DNA of 64,000 bases from Mycoplasmataceae bacterium (GCA_029009155.1 JAQXJX010000019.1:1-64000), one strand, 5' to 3'; positions 1-12,079 are shown, counted from the first letter of the stretch. Notes: a model not told the origin generated them from the letters alone. Numbers and translations are program-made.

Positions 1-2027
1 TTTTGTTCACATGTAGCAGTTAATCTAAATGAATAAACTCCTGGTTTATTATCTTTAGATATTTTAATAGTTGTACTAAATTGATCTTTAACACCATCAT
101 CATCAGTATCTACATAACTATTAGTTAATGATAATCAAGTAGGTAAACTGTTATCATTTTCCATAGTTTCTAGTTTATAGTTTATACCTTTTTTATAAAT
201 ACTATGTTTAGATGTTTGTCTAATACTATAAGTAATATTTTTTTCTTCACCTGTTATTAATTCTATTGTATTTGGTGACTTAATAAATTTAAAGTCAACA
301 ATTTCATCATATTTAATAACAACAGTGATCTTTTTAATTATTTCAATAGGTTTACCAGTTGTTTCATCTAAAGCATTAGAAGTTACTTTTACTAAACAAC
401 TATAAACTCCAATTCCCATTTCTAAAGGATTGTATCTTATAGAACAAGAATATAATCCTTTAGAAATTTTATCAAGGTCTTCTTTTACATAGAATTTACC
501 ACCATCATTACCTGGAATGATAGTTACTTTTCCACCTTGTTTATATGTTGTTTCATCGTATTTACTGTCTTCAATAACATTTAATACAACTTGGTCTAAT
601 TGATTGAAGATATATGATTGTTGTTCTATATCTTCACTATTTTCTCATTCAAACTTATTAATGCCTGCATAATCAGTTGAAATTAAACATGTTGAAGATA
701 AAGAATCTTCATGATTATCAATAACTGTAGCAGTAATTGATTCTTTATCTATAACTGATGATGATTTTACTTTTATATCATAATGAGTTTTGAATGAAGT
801 TTGAATAGATTGCTTTCAAGTGTTATCTGTTTCATCTAAAAACAATATATCACTATTGCTACTTGTTCAAGTAACAATGTTATTTTCAATATTTGGATCA
901 ATAGCACCCATGTCAGCAGATAATGAAATTTCATTGTTTACAAATCCATTAACTGATTCTGGTAATACAGGAGCTTTTATTTTTGCTCCATTTTTCATAT
1001 CTTTGTATTTAAAACCAAAGTTATTAGCATCATGGTATGCTTTCATTAAGTCTGTAACTTGATATGAAACACCATCTTCAACTATAGTTTGTGTTTCTTG
1101 TTGATATGGAATTCAAACATATCCTCTATTACTTTCACTTACATATAGTAATTCTGGTTTTCATGTTGGTTTACTAAATGTAATATTATTAACTTTTGAA
1201 ATATCATTTTGATCAAAATTAATATCGTAAAAGCTACAACCACCAAATGCATAGTTTCCTAATCAATTAATATTTTTAGGAAGATTTAAAGTTGAACTAC
1301 CTGTTGGTTTAGCATTATAAAATGCATAATTACCAATAATGCAACATGTTTCTGGTAAGGAAATTTCTCCATCAATTTTATTTCCTAAGTTAGCATTAAA
1401 AGCAGACATTCTTTCTAAATTAGGCATATTAAATTTATCACCTATTGCATAGATGTAATAATATAAACCTTTTTCTACATTATGATGTTGTCTTATTGAA
1501 GTATTATAGTTTCCTTCTCAACCATAGCTACCATCACCATCCATGTCTTTAAAAACACCTGGATGTGCTTTAGTTTTTTCATCAGCATTTAAAATAGCTT
1601 GAAAGTTTAAATTAGAGGTTTGAATTCCATCACATCTATTAATAACAACTGGAATTCCTAAATCTGATTGATCTCCTTTAGCTCCACCTTTACCAGGAAA
1701 ATCATTAGGATTTGAACTAAATCATGCATTTTCATATGAGAACATGAAAGTTTCAGTACCATCTTGTCCTCTCATATTATTTCCACCTTTTCTATGGTTT
1801 AAACTTTGATTAGAATTAAATTTTTGTGCATTACATGCATCTTTTCCATCACTTCCAATTAAACCACTTGCAAAGTTGTATCTTTGATATCTAGTATTAT
1901 CTCCACTTGTATGATGTTCACTATTTAATTTTGAAATACTTTTTGTATTTGCATTAAAGTTTAAACATAGTAAAGCAGATATAGATAATGGCGAAATTAT
2001 CAATAAAATTTTTTTAATCTTTTTCAT
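1..2027 (-). CDS. BspA-like LRR and Ig-like surface protein, C-terminus beyond window
   Basis: The frame is open from an ATG at 2027 to the window edge (at least 675 residues) when TGA is read as Trp. Residues 1-26 form a basic plus hydrophobic signal segment (MKKIKKILLIISPLSISALL); no standard lipobox follows. Around residues 200-280 there are BspA/LRR_5-type repeats, with phrases such as 'ISLPETCCIIGNYAFYNA' and 'LNLPKNINWLGNYAFGGC'. After about residue 360 the protein resembles bacterial Ig-like modules ('VTWTSSNSDI', 'SITATVIDN'). Proteins of this type are displayed on the surface and used in adhesion by other bacteria; the role here is inferred. The gene diverges from guaB across 157 bases. 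The 3' end is not seen. Confidence 0.8.
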
Positions 2028-2152
2028 TTAAAAATCCTTAATAACAAAAAAGTCTTATAGGTAAATAATGCTTTGATTATATAAAAACATTTTAAAAAAA
2101 CAAAAATAGGCAATAATGTTTTATAAACATAAAATATTTTATTTTATATATG

Positions 2153-2158
2153 TATAAT
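2153..2158 (+). promoter_or_regulatory. Likely -10 element of guaB promoter
   Basis: A perfect TATAAT lies 27 bases before the guaB start in the divergent intergenic region. An AGGAG ribosome-binding site follows at about 2174-2178. No convincing -35 hexamer is visible, which is usual in mollicutes. Confidence 0.45.
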
Positions 2159-2184
2159 TTATACTTAAAATAAAAGGAGCTGAA

Positions 2185-3321
2185 ATGATTATGAATAAAA
2201 AAATACTAGAAGGAAGAACTTTTGGGGATGTTTTATTAGTTCCTCAATATTCTGAAGTTATTCCACGTGATGTTAATATTGAATCAAAATTAACAAAAAA
2301 CATTAAATTAAAACTTCCTATTTTATCTGCTGCTATGGATACAGTAACAGAAGATAAAATGGCAATTGCAATGGCATTAAATGGTGGTATTGGAATTATT
2401 CATAAAAATCTAACCATTGAAAAACAAGCGTCTATGGTTAAAGCTGTAAAAACTTTTAAAGTTGATAAAAGTAAATATCCTGATGCAAGTTTAGATGCTA
2501 ATGGTAAATTAGTAGTTGGTGCTGCAATATCAATTGCTGATAATGTATTAGACCGTGTTGATGCAGTATTTAAAGCAGGTGCTGATGTTGTATCCTTAGA
2601 TAGTGCTCATGGTGATTCTTACAATGTTATTTCTAAAGTAAAAATCATTAAGCAAAAATACCCAGATTTGGATTTAATTGCCGGAAATATTGCTACAACT
2701 GCTGCTGCTAAACATTTAATTAAAGCAGGTGCTGATGCACTAAAAGTTGGTATAGGACCTGGTTCTATTTGTACAACAAGAATTGTTTCAGGTGTTGGAG
2801 TTCCTCAATTAACTGCTATTAAACAAGTTTGTAAGTATGCTAAAAGAAAAAACATCCCTGTAATTGCAGACGGTGGTATCAAATATTCTGGTGATATTGT
2901 AAAAGCTTTAGCAGTTGGAGCTGATTGTGTTATGTTAGGTGGTATGTTAGCTGCTACTGAACAAGCTCCTGGTAAAATCATCACTATTGATGGTAAAAAA
3001 TTTAAAGCATATGTTGGTATGGGATCATTAATTGCTATGAACCGTGGTAGTAGTGATCGTTATTTCCAAAACAACCAAGATTCTAAAAAGTTTGTTCCTG
3101 AAGGTGTTGAAGCATGTTTAGCTTATAAAGGCGACGTTAGCAATATACTTTACCAATTAGCTGGTGGTATTAGATCTGGAATGGGATATTGTGGAGCTAA
3201 ATACATTCCTCAACTTCAAAGAAAAGCTAAATTTGTTTCTATTAGTATATCTGGATATAATGAATCTCATGTTCATGACTTAGATATAGTTAAAGAAGCT
3301 CCTAACTACAAAGGTAAATAA
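2185..3321 (+). CDS. guaB: IMP dehydrogenase lacking CBS domains
   Basis: This enzyme oxidises IMP to XMP with NAD+, the committed step to GMP; guaA at 60868 completes the pathway. The 378 residues form a TIM barrel. The active-site loop [11 protein letters not shown] has the catalytic Cys near residue 196, and the mobile flap DRYFQ with '[14 protein letters not shown]' (from about residue 290) is typical of IMPDH rather than GMP reductase. Usual IMPDHs have about 490 residues with a tandem CBS insert; here the chain runs from 'VKTFKV' (about residue 93) to 'GKLVVGAA' with only a short linker, so the regulatory CBS pair is absent. The start has a good AGGAG site; ATG at 2191 is an alternative. 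A terminator follows directly. Confidence 0.95.
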   Translation: MIMNKKILEGRTFGDVLLVPQYSEVIPRDVNIESKLTKNIKLKLPILSAAMDTVTEDKMAIAMALNGGIGIIHKNLTIEKQASMVKAVKTFKVDKSKYPDASLDANGKLVVGAAISIADNVLDRVDAVFKAGADVVSLDSAHGDSYNVISKVKIIKQKYPDLDLIAGNIATTAAAKHLIKAGADALKVGIGPGSICTTRIVSGVGVPQLTAIKQVCKYAKRKNIPVIADGGIKYSGDIVKALAVGADCVMLGGMLAATEQAPGKIITIDGKKFKAYVGMGSLIAMNRGSSDRYFQNNQDSKKFVPEGVEACLAYKGDVSNILYQLAGGIRSGMGYCGAKYIPQLQRKAKFVSISISGYNESHVHDLDIVKEAPNYKGK

Positions 3322-3330
3322 AAAAAATAT

Positions 3331-3365
3331 AAATGCACTCTAATAAATGGAGTGCATTTTTTATT
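3331..3365 (+). terminator. Rho-independent terminator after guaB
   Basis: The inverted repeat AAATGCACTC / GAGTGCATTT, separated by a short loop, is followed by a T run, 10 bases after the guaB stop codon. Confidence 0.85.
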
Positions 3366-3608
3366 AAAATTTTAAATTGCTTCAAAAGGTTTTTTATAGT
3401 GTATTACTAATACTATTTTTATAAAAATGATCAAGGAAACATAATTTGTGTTGAATGTCAAACCATTTATTGGTGAAGACAATTGCAAGGCTGCTGGTTA
3501 ATCAACTATTTTTCAATCTCTAACTAAGAAAGTTTAATTACATTCCATATATAACTAAAAATGTATTGTGCCATAAAAAACAAGTACATTTTTGTTGTTA
3601 TAAAATAT
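3366..3608. other. Gene-free stretch between guaB and ftsY
   Basis: No convincing gene is visible between the two terminators. One plus-strand frame around 3427-3510 gives a short peptide with a CVEC motif followed by several Trp codons and could be the relic of a Cys-containing protein, but it has no start and breaks after about 35 codons. A weak AAAATGTA / TACATTTT inverted repeat lies at about 3557-3593. Confidence 0.3.
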
Positions 3609-3609
3609 T

Positions 3610-3648
3610 AAAAAAACCACAAAAGGGTATATAACTAATCCTATGTGG
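3610..3648 (-). terminator. Terminator of the plsX-rnc-smc-ftsY run
   Basis: On the minus strand the stem CCACATAGG / CCCTTTTGTGG is followed by seven T residues, about 35 bases downstream of the ftsY stop codon. Confidence 0.7.
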
Positions 3649-3683
3649 TAAATATCGTTTTAAGTAATATTAAATTTATGTAT

Positions 3684-4706
3684 TTACAAATTAATGTTTT
3701 CAGTTAATCCTTTAATAAATTGTTCTAGGTTGAATTCTTCTATATCTTCTAATGATTCACCTAAACCAATGAATTTAACTGGTAAATTCAATGCATCCTT
3801 TATTGCTAGAATAATTCCACCTTTAGAAGTGCTATCCATTTTAGTTAAAACTATTCCTGTAATTTTAGTTACTTCATTAAAAGCTTTAGCTTGGTTAATT
3901 CCACTTTGGCCTGTAGTTGCATCAATTACTAAAAGTGATTCACAAGGTTGAGATGGATCAAACTTTTTAATAACTGTATCTATCTTTTTAAGTTCATTCA
4001 TTAAATTAACTTTATTTTGTAATCTTCCTGATGTGTCACATATTACTATGTCTATACCATTTTCTTTAGCATGAGAAACACCATTATAAATTACACTTGC
4101 TGGATCTTGACCAGGTTTAGAAGGAGTGAATATAGGTAGTTCTAATTTATTAGCTCAAACCTTTAATTGTTCAATTGCTCCTGCTCTAAAAGTATCACCA
4201 GCTACTAAAGAGATTTTATAACCTTCATTCTTATATTTTGCTGCAAGCTTAGCAATTGATGTTGTTTTACCAACACCATTAGCTCCTGTTACTAATACAA
4301 CATTAGTTGTATTAGGTTTAATGTTAATATCAACATTTATGTCAGTATTTTGAATGTAGTAAACAAATAATTTATCTACTATAATTTGTTTTACTAAATT
4401 AGGATCTTCAACTCTTTGAAATTTAATTTCTTCAATGATTGAATCCATGATCTTACTACAAGCTTTAGGTCCTAGATCATATTGAAGAAGAGTTTCCTCA
4501 ATTTCTTCAATCATTTCATCATTAACTTTATGATACTTTTTAGCAATATTGTTTACAAAAGTATCTAAAGAACCACTAGACTTACGTAATCCTGCATCAA
4601 ATTTTTCTTGTGTAATTAATGAATTAGATTCATTCTTCTTTTGAATTTCTTTAACAACTTTATTTTTACCACTAAAAATACTTTTAACACGATTTCAAAT
4701 TCCCAT
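3684..4706 (-). CDS. ftsY: Signal recognition particle receptor FtsY
   Basis: This SRP-type GTPase docks SRP-ribosome complexes at the membrane for co-translational insertion. It has 340 residues. A four-helix N domain is followed by the NG GTPase with P-loop GANGVGKTT, '[13 protein letters not shown]' (G2), a DTSGR switch (G3), '[11 protein letters not shown]' (G4) and a C-terminal '[12 protein letters not shown]', which is the FtsY/Ffh closing motif. The acidic N-terminal A domain is short, as in other mollicutes. The ATG at 4706 has an AAGGAG site and overlaps the smc stop by one base, so the two genes are translationally coupled. One internal TGA is read as Trp. Confidence 0.95.
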
Positions 4707-7675
4707 TAATTAGCTCCTTGTTCAGGTTTATCTGATGAATAATTGTTTTGTGCTTCTGATAATTCAACATGATATACACTTGTTACACCTTTAGTTTGCA
4801 TTGTAGCACCATATAATACATCACATTTTTCCATAGTACCAGGACGGTGAGTAATAACTATAAATTGAGTTTTGTCACTTGCTTTACGAATAATATTTGC
4901 AAATCTTTCAACGTTAGCTGGGTCAAGTGCTGATTCAGCTTCATCTAAGATAATTAGTGGGAAACTCTTAATTCTTAAGATAGCAAATAAAATTGATAAT
5001 GCTACTAATGATTTTTCACCACCAGATAACAAACTTAAACGAGTAACATTTTTACCAAATGGTGCAACTGTTACATCAATTCCAGAAGTTAAAATGTTTT
5101 CTGGATCAGTATATTCAACTCTACAAGTTCCACCACCAAATAAGTATTTAAATACATCAGGTAGCATTTCATTAACTTTATCAATTGTTCTACCAAAATC
5201 TTCTTTTGCTTTTTTATCTAATTCAGCAATAGCGGCTTCAATATCAGATTTTGCTGACTCAAGTTCTTGTTGTTGTTTATACATTTCATCATAACGCTCT
5301 TGGTTAGCATCTAATTCTTTTAATGCTTCCATGTTAATTGGACCAAGTCTTGTTATTTCAGCTTGTAATCTCATAATAGCATCTCTTGCTTGTTGATCAC
5401 TCATAGGAAGTTCATCTTTGTAATTTTCCATTGCAAATTCAATAGTCATTTGGTAGGTTTGATTGATCTTATTTTTTGCATTTTCAATTACAGTCTCACA
5501 CTTAACACGTTCACCTTCATGTTTTGCCACCATATCTCTTGCAGCATCAACTTGGAAACGTAATTCATTAAGTTTTGCTTCTTGGTCTTCAATTTGGCTA
5601 CGGAATAAACTTCTTGATTGACGATTAACACTTAAATCTTCATTAATCTTATTCTTTCTTGCAGATAACTTAGATAATTCTTTTTCAATAGTGTTTTCAT
5701 TTCAATCAGAAGAAGATACTTGCATATCATTATTCTTCAATAATTGTTCATAATCACTTTGATATTTAAGTAATTGGTTTTCTGCAACTCTTGATGTTTC
5801 TTCATAACGAGATAAAAGAATTTTTCTTTCACTTAATTTAGCAGAATTTTCGTTTAGATCTGCTAAACATTTTTCTAATTCTTTTTTAGTTTGAAGATAT
5901 TGCTCATTTAATTTTGGATATTCTTTATTTAAGATATCTAAAGTTTTTTGTGGATTCATTTCATTTTGAGTAGCTACTTTTGAATTATAACCACCTGTAA
6001 CACTACCACCTGGTGCAACAATATCACCATCTAATGTAATAACACGATACATTTGGTAAGTTAATTTTGATAATAGGAAAGCACTATTCATATCTTCACT
6101 AATAATTACATTTCCCAATAGATAGCTAAATACAGGAGTATATTTTTTATCAAATTTTATTAATTCATTAGCTATTCCAATAAATCCTTCTTTATTAGAA
6201 ATTACTTCTAAATGTTCAGGACGAAGTGATTTTGGTTTGATTGATTCTAATGGTAAGAATGTTGCTTTACCAGCACGATTTTGTTTTAAAAATTCTACAC
6301 CGTTTTGAGCATCAACATTTTTATCAACTACAACATTTTGAGTAGCTCTACCTAAAGCAGTAGCAATTGCTTGTTGATATTCATCATCTACCATTAAAAA
6401 ATCTTTAACTAGTCCATGAATACCAGTTAATGCTGCTTTATTTTCAATTATTGTTCTTGGACCAAGATCCATTCCGTTTTTAGAGCTTAAATATTCAACT
6501 AATTGTTTAATCTTTGTCCGAGTTTCAATTAGTTTACCTGATTGTTCATTAGCTTTATTATTTAATTCATTTCTTCTAATTGTTAAACTACCAACAATTT
6601 CATTGTATGTGTCAACACTTTCTTTTAATTTTTGAATATTAGCTTTTGCATCATCAATTGTAAAAGTAGTAGAAGATATTAAGTTTTTATATGCTTCAAT
6701 TTTCTTTTGTAAATTATCACTAGATAAATCAGTTTCCATTTTAGATTGAATTGAAGATTTACGAATTTCAAGTTTATTGATTTTTTCAATTATTTCATTA
6801 AATTCATTTGTCAACATTTCAATGTTCTTATCAGCTTGAGCAGCTTTTTCTTTTGCAAATTCTAAAGATTGAATTAATTCTTTAGTATTTGGTTCAAAAA
6901 CTTGTAATTTATCTTTTGCATCTTCAACATCTTTACTAATAACTTTAAGTCTTTCAGTAAAGTATTTAAGATCCTTAACCATGATAGTAATATCTAGTTG
7001 TTTAAGTTCTTTTTGTTTTTCAACATAAATCTTTGCTTTGTCAGCTTGCTTTTGTAATTTAATTAATGAGTTGTGTAATTCATTAGTTATATCAGATATA
7101 CGGTTTAAGTTTTCTTGTGTATGTTGTAATTGTTTATTAGCGTCATCACGTTTCTTTGTATATAAACCAATTCCTGAAGCATCTTCAAAAATAGTTCTTC
7201 TTTCTTCAGGTTTAGCATCAACAAATCATTGAACAGTACCTTGGGAAATAATACCTAAAGATCCTTTTGATAAACCTGTGTCTAAAAAGATATCTTGAAT
7301 ATCTTTTAATCTACATTGTTCACCATTTAAAAAATATTCATTTACTCCTGTTCCTCTAGTTAATCTACGAGTAATTATTACATCTTTTGAATCAATGTGT
7401 AATGCATGATTAGAATTATCAAATTCAAGAGTAATCTCAGCAAATTTAGATGCTGCGTGTTCTTTACTTCCATGAAAAATAACATCTTCACTTACTTTAC
7501 CACGAAGCATCTTATTAGATTTTTCACCCATTACTCATTTAATAGCATCAATAATGTTAGATTTACCACTACCATTAGGACCAACTATTCCTGACATTGT
7601 ATTCTTAAATTCAACATCTATCTTTGATGCAAATGACTTAAAACCATTTGCTATAAATTTCTTTAAAAAAATCAT
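4706..7675 (-). CDS. smc: Chromosome segregation ATPase SMC
   Basis: SMC organises and segregates the chromosome as an ATP-driven clamp (condensin core). The 989-residue protein has a head half with Walker A GPNGSGKSN near residues 33-41, a long coiled coil, a hinge around residues 410-520 (HGLVKDFLMVDDEYQQAIAT), a returning coil, and the C-terminal head with ABC signature LSGGEKS (about 888) and Walker B PLIILDEAESALDP. It follows rnc with no gap (the rnc stop abuts the ATG) and overlaps ftsY by one base. It is shorter than the roughly 1190-residue norm, mainly in the coils. Several TGA codons are read as Trp. Confidence 0.96.
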
Positions 7676-8350
7676 TTACCTTCCTCCTGTAAACTTATTG
7701 CAAGCTTCTTTAGCTGCCAATTGCTCAGCATCCTTAATTTTTTTTCCTATTCCTGTACCGTACTTAATATTATTACACCATAATTCTGCATGATAATTAT
7801 CATGGGAATTTTTAAATACTTTGTATTTAATACTTTTTTTACCATATTTCATCATTAATTCTTGGAATTTACTCTTAAAATCTACAAGACTATTTAATTT
7901 ACTTTTTTCATATGGTATGCATAATGTTTCAATAACTACTCTTCTTGCTACTTCTAATCCTAAGTCTAAAAAAATTGCACCTATTAAAGATTCATAAACA
8001 TCTTCAAATATCTTTTCATGATTCTTATCATGTGCTAATGAATTACCTAATAAAATATATTCTTTTAAATTTAATTGTTTAGCAGCCATAATTTCTGATT
8101 TTGACTGAACAATCATGATTTTAGTTTTAGTGATATCACCTACTGACATCTTAGGAATTTTGTCAAATAAATATTGAACAACTACTAAGCTTATTATTGT
8201 ATCACCTAATAATTCTAAACGTTCATAGTTATATGATAAATGATTATCATTAGAAAAAGATATATGTGTCATTGCCTCCATATAAAAGGAATAACATTTA
8301 GGTTTAATCTTTAGTTTTTTAAATAACTCAGAAAAAGTATTATTTATCAT
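7676..8350 (-). CDS. rnc: Ribonuclease III
   Basis: This dsRNA endonuclease processes rRNA precursors and other structured RNAs. The 224 residues contain the catalytic signature NYERLELLGD near residues 42-51, a second acidic motif 'DVYESLIGAIFLDLG' (about 117-131), and a C-terminal dsRNA-binding domain ending 'AEQLAAKEACNKF'. The gene overlaps the end of plsX by 11 bases and directly abuts smc. The cluster plsX-rnc-smc-ftsY is the classical Firmicutes order with the fab genes lost. Confidence 0.95.
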   Translation of the reverse strand: MINNTFSELFKKLKIKPKCYSFYMEAMTHISFSNDNHLSYNYERLELLGDTIISLVVVQYLFDKIPKMSVGDITKTKIMIVQSKSEIMAAKQLNLKEYILLGNSLAHDKNHEKIFEDVYESLIGAIFLDLGLEVARRVVIETLCIPYEKSKLNSLVDFKSKFQELMMKYGKKSIKYKVFKNSHDNYHAELWCNNIKYGTGIGKKIKDAEQLAAKEACNKFTGGR

Positions 8351-9323
8351 ATTTATTTATATTTTCTTTTATCTTTTTAACAAGGTTAACATCAATAACT
8401 TTTTTTAGCATTTCTAAAGATGAATAAAATTGTTTCATATCAGCAGAACCATGAGTTTTAACTGCTGGTTTATTTAAACCAATAACAATTGCACCAGCAT
8501 TATTACGATAATCAAAAGTTTTTTTCAATGATAAAATTGAACCAATTGAGAATAAAGCTCCTAATCAATTTCAAGGTTTCTTAAATGATTGTTTTAATGA
8601 TGAAGTTAGTGATTTTAATCCACCTTCTATTGCTTTTAAAACTAAATTACCTGTATAACCATCTGAAACACATATATCAACTACACCTTGTAAAATATAT
8701 CTTGGTTCTACAAATCCTTGATAATTTAATTTATCATTCTTCTTTAATAATTCATTTGCTACATGATGATATTCAAAGCCCTTTTGTGCTTCAGTACCAA
8801 TATTAATTACACCAATTTTAGGTGACTCAATTCCTCGGACAGTTTTACAATAAATGTCTGCCATAATAGCAAATTGATGCAAATCTTCTCCTGTACAAGT
8901 TTTATTAGCTCCAACATCAATTAGCATCACGCCTTTTTTATTTACTGTTGGCATATAAGGCATAAAAGCTGGTTTAGAAATTCCAGGGATAGATTTTAAA
9001 ATAAAGTAACTTAAAGAAATAAAACCTACAGTTGAACCAGCTGATAAAACACCATCTGCTTTATTATCTGCAACAAGTTTAATTGCTTGGAACATACTTG
9101 TGTTAGTTCTTCTTAAAGCAGTTAAGGCAGATTCTTCCATAGTTAGTACTTCAGAAGCGTGGAACACTTCAAATTCACCTTCTTGGATTAATGGATTAAT
9201 TTTATCTTTATCACCTACTAAAATAATTTTTACATCATGGTATTTTTTAACAAATTTCCTAGCAGCTATAATAGCTTCAGAGATATCATTTTCATATCCC
9301 ATTACATCTAATGCAATTTTCAT
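8340..9323 (-). CDS. plsX: Phosphate acyltransferase PlsX
   Basis: PlsX converts acyl-ACP to acyl-phosphate, the donor for glycerol-3-phosphate acylation in phospholipid synthesis. The 327-residue protein starts MKIALDVMGYEN, a variant of the family start 'MKIALDAMGGD', and contains 'GVLSAGSTVGFISLS', 'LIDVGANKTCTGEDL' and 'ISEDG'-like 'ICVSDGYTGNLVLKAIEG'. It is the first gene of the plsX-ftsY run. One TGA (about residue 250) is read as Trp. No fatty acid synthesis gene is seen in the window, so acyl groups probably come from exogenous lipid; fakA at 45770 fits that. Confidence 0.93.
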
Positions 9324-9384
9324 AGTCTCAATTTAAATATGTAAATTAATTATATATAAGTAAATTGACTATTAAATTAACTGA

Positions 9385-10218
9385 TTATGCATCGTATTTT
9401 AAAAAATTACTTAAGAAAAAATCAAAATCTTTAAAATGTTCAATAATTGCAGAGTTTGGTACATCTGCTACTATTTTCCCTTTTTTAATAATTATTGTTC
9501 TATTAGTGTGAAATAAAATTTCTTTAATGTTATGAGATGATAAGATTAAAGTTGATTTGTTGTAATTAATATAATCTCTAACGATTTTATTTACATAGAA
9601 TTGTTTATCAACATCTAAGGCTGTAGATAATTCATCAAGTAAAATTATGTTAGGATTACTCATAAAAGCTAAAGCAATATTTAGAATTTGTTGTTGTCCG
9701 CCTGATAAACGATTTGCTTTTTGAGTTAATATTTTATCTAAGGTAAAATATTCAATAAATTTAACAATTTCATTATCTGTTAGTGGTTTAGAAATAACAT
9801 AATTTTGAATATTAATTAAATCATATACAGTTAACCCTGCTGGACATGAAGCATCTTGAAATTGGATACCTATTTTTTCATATGGTGTTTCTAAATAATC
9901 ATAGTTATAATTTATAGTCCCGTTACTTTGTTTGTTAACACCACAAATTATTTCAAGCAATGTAGTTTTACCTGCACCGTTTGCTCCTAATAAAGCAATC
10001 TTATCTTCTTTATAAATTTTTAAATTGATACCATTTAAAGCATGAACATACTTTCTTGGAAATACATAAAATTTTTTGGTTAAATTTTTGATTTCTAGAA
10101 TTACTTCATTTTTATGAGGTGTTTCTTGAAATAAATCAAAAGTTTTAAGTAAATCTAAAAATTTTCGATCTACTTTTGTTGATGCTGTGATTTTTTTATT
10201 TTCCATTTGCTTCACCAT
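9385..10218 (-). CDS. ABC transporter ATP-binding protein (LRR-ABC cluster, 1)
   Basis: The 277-residue nucleotide-binding subunit has Walker A GANGAGKTT (residues 78-86), signature LSGGQQQ (171-177), Walker B NIILLDELSTALD (190-202) and a switch His in 'LILSSHNIKE'. It carries about 40 extra N-terminal residues before the ABC fold. It resembles the ATPases of ABC-2 exporters and is paralogous to the protein at 12080-12922 (both share 'ETPYEKIGIQFQ'). It overlaps the preceding membrane protein gene by 23 bases; an in-frame ATG at 10206 would shorten the overlap. No permease adjoins it directly, so it may pair with the single ABC-2 permease at 12927-13787. The substrate is unknown. Confidence 0.88.
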   Translation of the reverse strand: MVKQMENKKITASTKVDRKFLDLLKTFDLFQETPHKNEVILEIKNLTKKFYVFPRKYVHALNGINLKIYKEDKIALLGANGAGKTTLLEIICGVNKQSNGTINYNYDYLETPYEKIGIQFQDASCPAGLTVYDLINIQNYVISKPLTDNEIVKFIEYFTLDKILTQKANRLSGGQQQILNIALAFMSNPNIILLDELSTALDVDKQFYVNKIVRDYINYNKSTLILSSHNIKEILFHTNRTIIIKKGKIVADVPNSAIIEHFKDFDFFLSNFLKYDA

Positions 10219-12070
10219 TTTGCTTATTAATTAAATTAATTTTTTTCTTGCGTTTAAGATAAATATATAGTCTTCAAGAAACTAAACCAATAATCCCTAA
10301 AGATAAAGGTATAAAAGTACAACAATAAACTGGTATTAAAAACTTGTTTTCTTTAAAATCAGAAATACTAATTAAATATTCTTTATTTAATGACCCGTAA
10401 GATAATATTGCTGTCAATAATTCATTAAATGTATACTTATCAACTTCAATATCAATGTTAGATGGTAAATATTTGATAATACTTATTCCAAATTTTATAC
10501 TAAGATAAAAGATTCCATCATAATCATTGCTTGATGTTGCACTAATACTTGGTAAAACTGACATTAAATCTATTAAAGAAACTTTTTTATTAATACCAAC
10601 TGACATCATATGTAAATTATTAATTGTTGTACACATTTTGTCATTTATTTCATTAGCTGTTTCTAATTGACTAGGAAGTTTATTTTCTATTAATGAAGCA
10701 ATTTCATTATTTGATTTGAAATAATTAGCGATTTCATTTGGAGTGACAGTAATTGCATCTGTTTGATATTGACCAAATGGAGCAATAAGCATTAATAATA
10801 GTGTTAATATTGAGTTATCAAATTCTGAACCCCAAACAGTATATGTTAAATATGAATATTTTATATGACTAGCTAATTCAATTGATTGAATTATAGGAGG
10901 GATATCAGTTCCTAAAAGACCTTTTATAAGCATAGAAATTAAGGCTTCATTTCCAATTGTTACTGCCTTTCATGTATCTAAGGCTTTAGCTGATCATGTT
11001 GCCTCATTAGGAATAAATTTAGATGTTTGATTAAAAAACAAGTAAGGCATGTGATTATAATCTAGCATTAACCCATTAGTTAATTGTGCTTTAGTTTTTT
11101 CATCAACTTTAATTTTATTGATTAATGTAGGCAATCCAGGATAATATCCTGATGATTGAACTAAATATCTTTTAATGTATGCTGATAATTCTACATATGT
11201 TAATTCATTATGTCTTAAATCAATGTTATCAAAATAAGCATCAATAACTTCATCTCTTGCAGTAACACCTTGATATTTATGATTCATATATTTTCTACCA
11301 TTTTTCTCAAATAGCCATTCTGAATCAGAATTATCTGAAACAATTGATGCAAAATTAGGGACAATTCTTAAATTGTTATATGACAAATCAATATTTTTGA
11401 TTTTCATATCAGGGTGTTGTTCACCATAATCTAAAATAAGTGCTCAAAGAGTAGGATTTAACAACGCTAATACGCTGTTGTCTCTATCTAAGTCATTGCT
11501 AAACATTCTAGAAAAATTTAATGTTTTATTATCAATAATTGATGGTTCAACTTTTAAAAAAACTTTTAAAGCATCTAAAGTACATTTTTTATTGTAATCG
11601 CCTAAACTAAAATAATTTGCAACAGCTTTATTTCCTGCAAATACATCAAGAAAAGTATTAGCTTTAGGATCATAGTCATGTTCAGCAATATAAGCAAAAC
11701 CACTTTCAGATTTTCAGTTTGTATTAATACTTACATTTTTATATTCACTTGATGATTGTTCATATAAATGGAAACAATTTACTATTGTATTTGGTGAATA
11801 ATAAACATAATTAAAACGATCTAATGATGAATCATTTGTATGTATTCTATTTGGTTCAACATTTTCTTTTTTGATATCAGGATAAAACAAAGATGAAAAT
11901 CTTTGATCCATTGAATGATAACTAGGTTCATTTGAATAGTTACTTACTAAATGATTATCATTATTTAAAACACTATTATGATAATTGCCACAACAAATAG
12001 GAAGGACAGTTCCAACTATTGAAGATGATATTAAGAATGATTTCAATAAATTTATTTTATGTTTTCTCAT
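10196..12070 (-). CDS. LRR-like ectodomain membrane protein, paralogue of 13795-15432
   Basis: I do not recognise a named family. The 624 residues start with a signal or anchor segment (residues 8-27, ending VLPICCGN, not a canonical lipobox). A large extracellular-type region follows. It contains leucine-rich-repeat-like text 'IKNIDLSYNNLRIVPNF' and 'NIDLRHNELTYVELSAYI'. A single C-terminal membrane helix (IPVYCCTFIPLSLGIIGLVS) precedes a short basic tail. The middle aligns with the protein at 13795-15432 ('NPTLWALI...IKNIDLSYNNL' against 'NNPFFYQL...IKSINLSNNKL'). It lies between two ABC ATPase genes with 9-base spacing and a 23-base overlap, so it is probably a partner of the transporter. 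Several TGA codons are Trp. Confidence 0.75.
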
Positions 12071-12079
12071 AATATTTAC

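Noticed and set aside
3427-3535. Short plus-strand peptide with a CVEC motif that might be a transposase zinc ribbon
   Set aside because: It has no start codon, breaks after about 35 codons and does not match the IS copies in the window.
3601-3650. Possible IS fragment because 'CCACA...TGTGG' also occurs in the 57890 IS
   Set aside because: On the minus strand it is a stem followed by a T run just after ftsY, which is better explained as a terminator.
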